DNA of 64,000 nucleotides from Gnetum montanum (lineage: Eukaryota; Streptophyta; Gnetopsida; Gnetales; Gnetaceae). Each line of letters starts with the position of its first letter. The stretch's first letter is position 1. Shown here one piece after another: positions 56,706 to 64,000 of this stretch. The position numbers and the translations under genes were made by a program. The stretch is from assembly GCA_015680685.1 (NCBI GenBank), contig MNCI01008279.1:1285495-1349494 (forward strand). The letters are read 5' to 3'. Below the pieces are notes generated by a model, which had not been told where the DNA came from, made no database searches, and saw only the letters and a program-made list of their open reading frames with translations.

Positions 56706-57639
56706 TGATGAGTGGCGAGGTACCCCTACACTCAACCATATGAATACAAGCGTAGCACATACAATCCGGTCGAACTCTGTAGACTAAGTGCCTACACGCC
56801 CCATGGAACACTTAGGGTTAATCATTTGTTGTCTTCCCATACTTACTTGTAGTTGTCACTGTGTATGGTTAAGTAAGTCTGAGGTATATGATTTTTATAT
56901 ATTTTTATGTTTTATGTCTCCTATGCTAACAAGGTGAAGAGTTGAGAAACTAATTACTAACTCTAACTAATGAACTAAGCCTAAATTACCTAGCGTCAGC
57001 ATCCATTCCCACTTACTGTACACACCCTAAACCGATGCAACTGTGGCTACCAAATGCTAATCATTACTAGGATCACCACGTGTAACGCACATGCTTGAAG
57101 TGGTCGTACTAAGGCACTTAACTAGGAGGAAAGGGTTGAGAGAATCTAATCTATCCTATGTGCAATGAGCATCCATTCCTTGATTATCCGTACACATCTT
57201 TAAATCCTTGTAATCAAGTCATACTCATTCCGCATTACTAGGAGATAAGGGTAAGAGAGAAAGCAATAAATAACATTAAATAAAATCCTATTCCATGCAC
57301 TGAAAGGTTTATCCAAGAAGTTCGTCTTTATTTCCGTACACAACTTGTGTTTAGGTACAATGTTGCTCAAATAAAGATCCATTCTCTTTAGGACTCCTAC
57401 TGTGGGCACATGGAAAATATTCTATCTCTGGAGTGATCAATCTGCCAGAGTTTCCCTACTTCTAGCCTAGGATGAGGAAACAAGGGAGAGCCACCTCTTA
57501 TTTAAAGATATGACGGCGGACCGCGATATCACGTCTCATCACAAGGGTTCATGTGTTCCCTATTTCTAGCCTTGGATTTGCTTTCTCAGATTAGACACTT
57601 TAGAGTACGTTTAGTATTTATCATTAAACAGTTCTAACA
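56706..57639 (-). repeat. LTR 'y' of the TACCTC...TCATCA family
   Basis: On the minus strand it starts TGTTAGAACTG and ends GCCACTCATCA. It aligns to 58,876-59,944 over the whole R/U5 half ('cttactgtacacaccctaaacc', 'aagttcgtctttatt') and to 61,234-61,535. Its TATA-like TTTAAATAAG (near 57,500) is preceded by GATATCGCGGTCCGCCG, a CpG-rich block also found at 1-130. Confidence 0.7.
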
Positions 57640-57649
57640 TGGTACTCCA

Positions 57650-58870
57650 TTAGCAAATGGATTTTGGTTCTAAGGACTAGTACCAACTTTTAGCTTCCTT
57701 GATGAGTATCCTAGGGAAGAGCTTGAGTTTTTGCCAATCATTTTCAATGTTCTGTAAGGCATAGGTATCATGGAAAGCTTGTAGATGATTTCATGGATAA
57801 AAATTATATCCCCACTTAAATCTTAAGATATTATTCATTCCTAAGTGCTTGATCCTACTATGTTTTATATGCTTGGTTGGAATTCTAACTACCTCTACAA
57901 TGTTAAGCATACATTGATTCATGAACAAAGGTTCATCATAATCACTGCATCGATGACACTGATGACGATTTTGGCCACCCCTTCGATCTTGGTGGCCTTT
58001 ACAGTCATTATTGTCTCATTGATCACCTTCACCATGATTATCCTAATGGTGGATTCTATGAGAACCAGAAGATGAAGAGGAATTTTTGAAATCAAATGAA
58101 GAGGATGAAGAGGAAGGTGGACCACCACCACATCTGCGATGTCTACCACCACCTCTTCATTCATTACGATCACCATCCTTAGATCCCTTATCATTATGAT
58201 GTTTACCCAAGTCCCTACCTTGACTATCACTTTTTTCTAAACCTGGTTTATGAATAATGGATCATAGGTTTAGAGTCACATCCTCATCACCAATAATAGA
58301 GAGTGGAGAATTTTCATATTGAGGATCCTCAAGAGGAGTATCCGCATTGTCATCTTGGCTTATCAAAAATAAGAGATTACCAAAGTATTTTCCGTTTGTA
58401 AATTCATGGTATTGCTCCTAGTGTCGACCTTGCTTGCATTGTGTTTCAATGAGATGATAGTCTTAAGTGTCATAACCAGTTACAATGTATTCCTTATGAA
58501 TATCTAAGATGCCCAACTTCTTAAGAGTTTGAAATAGCATCTCAGGCACAGATCGATTGGGTGGCAAGATGATTTTGCCTCCATATCATGCCATCATACC
58601 TGTTCATCTTAATGTAGAATGAAGGTGAAGTCTGGTACATACTCATCTAGATGACTATATACCACTTTGCAATCTTGTGGAACTAGCATTTTGACATCTT
58701 CACATCTGTGGGAAGAAGAAGGTATTTTGCAAATAAATAAAATTATCAATGTGCTTATTAGTTATATGTCATTGAGAGTGATGTTGACCTTGAGTTCATC
58801 CAACGATATAAATAATATTCACAAATCCTAGATAGCTCACATTTCAACAAACAAAGTTCCTAGCAATGAC
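57650..58870 (-). pseudogene. Element G gag (broken)
   Basis: Minus-strand reading 'KGSKDGDRNE', 'RGGGRHRRCGGGPPSSSSSFDFKNSSSSSGSHR', 'CKGHQDRRGGQNRHQCHRCSDYDE' (58,200-57,920) is a Gly/Arg/Ser-rich segment. 'IENDWQKLKLFPRILIKEAKSWY' lies near 57,740. It follows the primer-like site of LTR x in the expected order. A conserved gag core is not clear, so family assignment is weak. Confidence 0.4.
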
Positions 58871-58875
58871 ACCAA
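58859..58875 (-). promoter_or_regulatory. Element G primer-binding-like site
   Basis: Directly after the LTR end (CTCATCA) the minus strand reads TTGGTGTCATTGCTAGG. It resembles TTGGCGCCGTTGCCGGGG, the known Athila-type primer site, after C-to-T and G-to-A decay. This supports an Athila-like identity for the LTR family. Confidence 0.65.
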
Positions 58876-59944
58876 TGATGAGCAATGAGGTACCCCTATG
58901 CTAAACCATACGAATCACAAAGCGTTCACGCATGAACCAATCAAATTCCATGGACTTTATAGTTTCTGATGCACTAGTCTTCTAGGTAATGAACCTTTCC
59001 CTAAGGTCATTCATTGTCTTCGCAATTACACTTGTGAATCACATGGTATGGTTAAGTGTAATTAAGGTATATGAATTTTATAATTTTATGTTTTATAGTC
59101 CTTGTGCTTAAATAGAGAGGAAGACAAGGTAATTTAATGGCTAATTCAATATAACTAACCTATTGGTCTCTAGCTAGTCCTAACATAAGTATCCAATCCC
59201 ACTTTCTGTACACATCCTGAACCCATGTATCCACTACTAGGTTACCAAGTGCTACACTACTGGCCATACCAAACAATAATGCTACTAGGATTACCAAGCG
59301 AATACATGTTATGCTCAAAGCGATCGTACTTATGTATTTAATCTATCTAACTTATCTTGCTTAATTACCTTAATTAGCTCAATTACTAGAAAATATTGAA
59401 CTGATTGAAAACATTAAATGCATAAATGAAATATTTAATCTATCCAAAGTGTTGTAAGGTTTATCATGAAGTTCGTCTTTATTGCTACACACTATCATGA
59501 AGTTCGTCTTTATTGCTACACACTATCATGCTCAAGTACAATAATGCTCAAATAAAGATCTGTACACTCAATGACTCCTGTTGCAGGCACTTAGGAAAAA
59601 TATTCTAACTTTCCAATAAATAAACTACAAAAGATCCACTACTACTAAAATCTAATTTCCATAAATGCAGCTGGTGGATGTGTATTTGTAGCCAAAAAGT
59701 AGACACTACATCAATGGGGCCTCATCAACAAGACCCAGTCAATCAGGCCTCATCGACGCAGCCAAAAAAATGCAACTCATTAATAAGTATCTCTTCTACC
59801 CTACTAGTAGGTTGTGTATCATCAAAATATGTTTTCATGTGTAGTAACATAATAAAAAGAGTATCTTATGGCTTACTAGCTTCGTATGAAGTTGCATAGC
59901 TTATCTTAAAGTATTACATACATACTATGCCTACTAAGTGGACA
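58876..59944 (-). repeat. LTR 'x' of the same family (element G 5' LTR)
   Basis: It ends ATTGCTCATCA at 58,876 on the minus strand and shares long blocks with LTR y. It includes a 31-base tandem duplication at 59,462-59,523 absent from LTR y. The upstream part (59,690-59,760) has GAGGCC words like element H instead of the GATATCGCGG words of LTR y. The start at 59,944 (TGTCCACTTAG) is tentative. Confidence 0.65.
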
Positions 59945-60049
59945 AATGTCTAGTTACCTAGCTATCATTAATACATTGAGTCTTTTCTCTTATTGAAACT
60001 AATACTAGAATTAAGCAATGCATGTTTTGTAGTTAGTTGATAATAATTT

Positions 60050-61130
60050 TTTATTTTTGATTAGTTATATTTCTTTCTAATACTTCTAATGTATCATGTT
60101 AACTATATGTCTTGGGGTGTATCTATAATCAAATTATTTTAGATTCTTCCACTTTAATTTATATTAATTAATTGTTGTTTATTTTTAAATGTGTATATTA
60201 CTTTTTTGAGTTCCAAAGTTAGATAATTTTAAAGTGAATGTGAAAAAATGAAAGTGAATTTATATAAGAGGTGGCTTGATTGAATAGCTCATTGTCTATT
60301 TAGACAAGAGGTTACTAGTTCAAGTTAAACTTAAGGCATTGTTATATTTCTCTATAATTCTTCTAATGTTTTTGTTGGTCAAAAAACACAAAAAATTAAA
60401 TATTGATAAAACAAAAATTACTACTTTGAAATAAAAGTGCTCACTTGTGAAAATAATAATAGGTATTACACTTTATTTCAAATAAATAATAAAATATTTG
60501 AGATTGTGAATACACACATATATAAGAGAGTAGAATGCTCTCAAGTTTTTTTTAGGCATGTGTTGAGAGGAGAAGGGTGAAGTGGTAGGTGTTGAGAGGG
60601 CTACAACCCTAAAATATTTAACTAAATATACCTAAAAAACATATAAACTAATTGAAGTTAAAAGCTATCTCAATTTCCACCTTTCAATTTACTCATTTGC
60701 CAATCAAATATGGTTCTCTTATTATTGAAGAAAGAAACTATAGAAAATAGATTTCTAGTTCAAATCACACTTGATGCATTGCTATATTTCTCTATAGTTA
60801 TTTTAAAGAATAATGTCAACTATTTATTTCAATGTACTTGAAGTTAAATTCTTTCAAGTTTCAATACCCCCTTGGACATAACTTAGGCTAAAAAAGTCTC
60901 ACTTTAAGTTTAACCTTTTAGTTTACCAATTGCTAATGTAAGGTGGTTCAAGTGATTAGCTTGTTATTTGAAAAGGATTTGAAGTAATAGGTTAGTATCT
61001 TAAATCACAATTAATGCATCACAATATTCTTTTATAATTCTTTTAAATAATCATGTTGGTTATATGTCTTTAGACGTACCTATAGTCAAATTCTTTTGAT
61101 ACCAATACCCCATTAGGCATAACTTAGATG
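60050..61130 (+). repeat. Tandem SINE-like repeats with tRNA-promoter-like boxes
   Basis: Three to four diverged copies of about 250-300 bases share the order 'GTGG(C/T)T(C/T)(A/G)A.TGA.TAGCT(C/T)', then 'AGAGGTTACTAGTTCAAGT' or 'CTAGTTCAAATCACACTTGATGCATTGC', 'tatatttctctata', 'atgtcttggggtgtatctatagtcaaattctttt'. They begin near 60,268, 60,690 and 60,945, with a leftover tail at 60,065-60,160. The two words resemble pol III A and B boxes (TGGCTCAAGTGG and GGTTCAAATCC), as in tRNA-derived SINEs. No terminal duplications were found. Confidence 0.45.
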
Positions 61131-61233
61131 TTGGAATTTTTCTTTTTCTATTAAAAATCTATCATCCATGTTCATGACCACTATAAATATTTTATTAATT
61201 ATTAAGATTTTTTAGAATGTTACTCTACCATAT

Positions 61234-61535
61234 TGATGAGGGGCTAGGTATCCCTACGCCCAACCATATGAATATGAGCATTCACATGCGATCTGGTCGA
61301 ACTCTGTAGACTGTAAGCACTTAACATGCACTAGACTTCTAACTAGTGAAACCTTGGGTTAGAACGGTCGTTGTCATCCTAATCTCACTTGTAAAGTTCT
61401 ATTGTGATGGTTAAGTGAGACTCAGGCTCATGATTTTTATATCTTTTTAATTATCTTTTCCGGTGACTAAGTGAGGTATGGAAGTAATGAATAAACTATT
61501 ATCTAATCTCTATTTATCCTAGTGTATATGCTAAC
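61234..61535 (-). repeat. LTR 'w', truncated by element J
   Basis: It matches the ends of LTRs x and y ('gaggggctaggtatccctacgcccaacc', 'ggtcgaactctgtagactgtaagcac'). It has no primer-like site beyond its TCATCA end, so it would be a 3' LTR or solo LTR. It is cut at 61,535 by the TG start of J, with CTAAC as the flanking bases. Confidence 0.65.
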
Positions 61536-61599
61536 TGAAACACCGTGAAAATTACGGATCGGCCTCAGGCGAAGATTCGTAATTTGAGCGGGAACGCGC

Positions 61600-62100
61600 C
61601 TCGAATTTGTCTAAGGGCAAGTTTACGCTCTATCACGCACGGCAGCATGATGAGCGTAATAAGTTCAGAGACAGTTAAAGGCGAATTTGTTCAAAGGACA
61701 AGTTTATGCTCTATCACGCACGGCAGCGTGATGAGCGTAATAGGCTCCAGGACAGTTAAAAGCGCATTTTGTCTAAGGACAAGTTTACGCTCCATTACGC
61801 ACGGCAGCGTGATGAGCGTAATAAGCTCCAAAACAGTTGAAGGCAAAATCCAGAGAGGCACGACGAGTTGGCACTTTTTCTTGCGGCGCATACATAAGTG
61901 GCCTTTACGCTCGTTACGCGGCGGTGCGTACCAGTGCGTAGGTCATGATTCAAGTTGCACGCTCCTTACGCTCCACCACGCTCCGCTGCGTGATAAGCGT
62001 AAGTTGTACTTTGTTTACGCTTCACCACGCACGGTTGCGTAGTGAGCGTACGTTACATTTACGCTTTGCCAAGTACAGCTACGTGGTAAGCGTAAAAAAC
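61600..62100 (+). repeat. Hairpin array in the U3 of element J (81-bp period)
   Basis: Three regular units begin TTTACGCTC (or TTTATGCTC) at 61,622, 61,703 and 61,784. Each holds a fold-back TTACGCTC.ATCACGC - ACGGCA - GCGTGATGAGCGTAA, followed by 'taa(g/t)(c/t)tccagacagtt'. Less regular versions of the same hairpin follow at about 61,910, 61,965, 62,018 and 62,060. All lie upstream of the TATA box. A short open frame through this array (61,545-62,042) is an artefact of the repeat. Confidence 0.85.
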
Positions 62101-62337
62101 GATCTTGAACGCATTGTTTTTACGTCATTGCGCTCACACACGTAACACAAAGCGAATGAGCGCAAACGTAGCCGAGACACACCTATCATGGGCCTGATCT
62201 TTACACACACAGCATGCAATCACACGCACAGCACGCAAAAGAGCGTGTTGTGCGTATTCGTAGTCCGACTTAAAAGAATCGCGTCAAAAGGATCTGCGAC
62301 ATTCGGGCCCACATCATCAGGGTTGCGCGTGTCGCGG

Positions 62338-62349
62338 CCTATAAATACT
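62338..62349 (+). promoter_or_regulatory. Element J TATA box
   Basis: CCTATAAATACT in a GC-rich surround is a strong plant TATA element. It is placed about 240 bases after the last hairpin and would start transcription near 62,370-62,380, so the repeat (R) region would begin there. Confidence 0.75.
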
Positions 62350-63192
62350 CCGGCTGACAAATATACAAGAGAGGAAGGGAAGAAGAGGAATTTTTGGGGA
62401 GAGAATTGGCCACTTGACAAGAAAACGAACCAAAGCACCAGAGCATTTGATCGCTTTTGTTGGTAGCAGATCAAGAGGACAAGAGCATTTTCTGAACAAG
62501 GGAATACTTATCGCCTTGAACGGAGAAACAAGAGCAACCTCTTGGTAATCGCTGCAAACATTATCCTTTAGCAGAAACAGAACGCAGCACGCCTGAGTCC
62601 TAACAGCAGATCTACCCGAAGCAAAGAAGCAGAGCAGGAATTGCAGAGTCGTCTCGCCCAGTTAGCAGGTTCTGTCGTTCAAAAGATCGACGGACTTCAG
62701 AGCTTGACCATTCCTGCACCTAAGCTTTGGGCCTACAAGGTAGATCAGATTTCTGTCCAGACAGTTTTCTTGTTGTTTTGTGCTCATTTTGTATCCAGTT
62801 GTTGGGGGTTTTCTCCCATTGTAACGTAATATACACGGAAGCATACATCCGATCCAGCATTGAAACGTAGATCTTTGATCTTTGCAAAATCCACTTGTTT
62901 TTCTCTCCCGACTGACATCTTTCTGGTGTTTTAGCGTTATCTTCGTAGCGATTTATCTACGTCGTTGTCACCCCGTTTTACGATCTCTCACAACAAATCA
63001 CGTCACGCAAAAATCCGTAATCGTCATCGCTTTTACCGACCCGTAAGTCCCTGTCTGATCGACAAGACCGTTCAGGGCACCGCGGATTCGTTTTTCCAGC
63101 TTAGCCCTCGCGCGGATCCGTGGTTAAAGCTGTGTACACGGAATTTCAATCGGTATTTCCAGCTGCCGACGTTTTCCGTCGTTACAGTTTTC

Positions 63193-63211
63193 TGGCACTA
63201 GAAGGAGGGCC
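63193..63211 (+). promoter_or_regulatory. Element J primer-binding-like site
   Basis: TGGCACTAGAAGGAGGGCC lies six bases after the LTR end and is identical to that of element E. As J is young and its gag open, this is the best version of the motif. The tRNA it would pair with is not recognised from memory. Confidence 0.7.
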
Positions 63212-63414
63212 TTCAGGCTCCGATCCGAATATTTCGGGTAACCCTGTTTAGAGATCTATACCCTAGGCCGTAGACGTAATACCTCCAGGGAGGTCTAAGG
63301 TCAATCGTGTGGTGTAGATCGACCGCAAAGACGATTTCTTTGAAATTCGGCAGGGTAGAAAGCCTTTTGTGTTGTTTGTCAACCTTTCAGTCACTTTTTT
63401 TTCATCGTTGATCC

Positions 63415-64000
63415 ATGGATTCCTACTATTCAAACACAACAGCCACAACCGCCATGATCACTGTCGGTCCGGGTGTCGCGCCCTTGAATCTGACGGTGAC
63501 CATAGGGCCAGCCCTTGGTGCAACCGGTCCTCAGAGACCCTTGCGCCGTTCATTAAGGCTTCAGCGGAAAGATCCTATCTTCACGGTCATAACCCCTGAA
63601 GACTACAACTTCATTTGCGTCAAGATCCAAGCAAGGTTGGCCCTCAGCCGAGCCGAGCTTGACGCAAAGCGAAACTTTGAGGCGCTCCATCGAGGGGGTT
63701 ACGATTTCAAACCAACGGCCTATGATATAATCCCCTTGACCGAGCACCAAAACGAACTCATCTCCCAGCTGATCATGACTAGAGGCCAGGCCTCACAGCC
63801 TACGGTAGAGCCCGAGCGTGAGGAAGAAGCAGAGGCAGAGGATGAATTTGCGGCCATGTCGGAACATTCGTTCCATACCATGACGCCTCATACATACGTG
63901 AATCCGTTGTTCCCTTTCAACGGAGAAGCGACTTCTCTGGAGTCATCCATGACCACGCAGACGCACATCCCTGTTCCCCCTCAGGCCAATGCGCAGCCGT
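63415..64000 (+). CDS. Element J Gag, N-terminal part, open to the window end
   Basis: The frame opens at ATG 63,415 (context ATCCATGGA) and runs 195 codons to the edge without a stop. It reads 'MDSYYSNTTATTAMITVGPG', 'RPLRRSLRLQRKDPIFTVI', 'YNFICVKIQARLALSRAELD', 'GGYDFKPTAYDIIPLTEHQN', an acidic run 'EPEREEEAEAEDEF', then a Pro/Thr/Ser-rich part 'TQTHIPVPPQANAQP'. The RRSLRLQRKDP stretch matches the start of gag in E and C. The capsid domain should follow beyond 64,000. The product would be the N-terminal part of the particle protein. The leader from 63,212 to 63,414 has no coding. Confidence 0.8.
   Translation, partial: MDSYYSNTTATTAMITVGPGVAPLNLTVTIGPALGATGPQRPLRRSLRLQRKDPIFTVITPEDYNFICVKIQARLALSRAELDAKRNFEALHRGGYDFKPTAYDIIPLTEHQNELISQLIMTRGQASQPTVEPEREEEAEAEDEFAAMSEHSFHTMTPHTYVNPLFPFNGEATSLESSMTTQTHIPVPPQANAQP

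Larger units (their letters stand above)
50900..57639 (-). mobile_element. Element F: Athila-like Ty3/gypsy element
   Basis: The order on the minus strand is LTR (57,639-56,706), gag, protease, RT, RNase H and integrase, ending near 51,860, with an untranslated stretch beyond. RT and integrase wording is that of plant Athila-type gypsy elements. The LTR is placed as the 5' LTR because a TTGG-starting primer-like site follows it, but this site is poor. The matching 3' LTR was not found, so the low-coordinate end is a guess. Confidence 0.65.
61536..63186 (+). repeat. Element J 5' LTR
   Basis: It starts TGAAACACCGTG and ends GTCGTTACA. The U3 holds the hairpin array (61,600-62,100), the TATA box lies at 62,340, and the final block 'agtccctgtctgatcgacaagaccg ... 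gcggatccgtgg' (63,043-63,123) is the GC-rich original of the 'cttgggtgatcgacaagacc...ggatccaagg' block in the old LTRs. Confidence 0.9.
61536..64000 (+). mobile_element. Element J: young Tat-type Ty3/gypsy element, 5' end
   Basis: It has a complete 1,651-bp LTR, spacer, primer site, leader and an open gag frame that runs off the window. CpG and GC content is far higher than elsewhere in the window, and gag is free of stops. LTR start (TGAAACACC), spacer (GTTTTC), primer site and gag wording tie it to E and C. It is inserted in LTR w and is the youngest insertion in the window. Confidence 0.85.

Noticed and set aside
57919-58230. 103-codon minus-strand frame rich in Val and Ile
   Set aside because: Another frame of the same strand gives a Gly/Arg/Ser-rich gag-like segment with better sense, so the Val/Ile frame is a shadow.
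61545-62042. Long open frame (165 codons) through the start of element J
   Set aside because: It consists of three translated copies of the 81-bp hairpin repeat in the LTR U3, upstream of the TATA box; antisense frames are equally open. Not a protein.
1-64000. CRISPR arrays, tRNA or rRNA genes, bacterial operons
   Set aside because: No regularly spaced identical repeats with unique spacers, no cloverleaf with proper boxes and no rRNA core sequence were seen. The window is eukaryotic repeat DNA.

Overview
This window reads as intergenic DNA from a large, repeat-filled plant genome; a gymnosperm is my best guess, held weakly. It is AT-rich, has no intact cellular gene, and is almost entirely LTR retrotransposons in different states of decay, several nested inside one another. 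Most coding remains are broken by stops of the TGG-to-TAG, CAA-to-TAA and CGA-to-TGA type and have lost CpG, as expected of long-methylated old copies. The exception is the right end (61,536-64,000), which is CpG-rich and carries a long open gag reading frame.

Left part (1-33,250). A plus-strand Ty3/gypsy element of Tat type (element A, pol at 4,440-7,870, 3' LTR 8,943-10,107) abuts a chromovirus-like Ty3/gypsy element (B, LTRs 10,108-11,120 and about 32,216-33,250, initiator-Met type primer site at 11,122). B is split by another Tat-type element (C, 15,695-31,930, flanked by AAGCA on both sides), and C is split by a minus-strand Ty1/copia element (K, 25,829-30,163, flanked by TTGTG). This is a three-deep nest that can be dated by order. 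C also holds a gene-like patch (about 20,050-21,420) of unknown origin.

Middle (33,250-49,300). The gag and protease of another gypsy element (D) end where a minus-strand relative of A (A2, 35,444-44,192) begins. A2 is broken by a solo LTR (39,190-40,640) placed exactly in its second RNase H. A plus-strand Tat-type element (E, from 44,193) follows with LTR, primer site, leader and gag.

Right part (49,300-64,000). Minus-strand Athila-like remains follow (H, F, G) with full RT, RNase H and integrase signatures, then LTRs of one family (56,706-57,639; 58,876-59,944; 61,234-61,535), a small array of tRNA-promoter-like repeats, and the youngest element J, inserted into the last of these LTRs.

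The most interesting observation is architectural. The Tat-type elements carry arrays of imperfect palindromes in the U3 part of the LTR and again in internal non-coding regions. In A, C and E the palindrome words match between U3 and interior of the same element but differ from element to element. J has the cleanest U3 array (81-bp period), and its interior lies outside the window, so the pattern makes a testable prediction.
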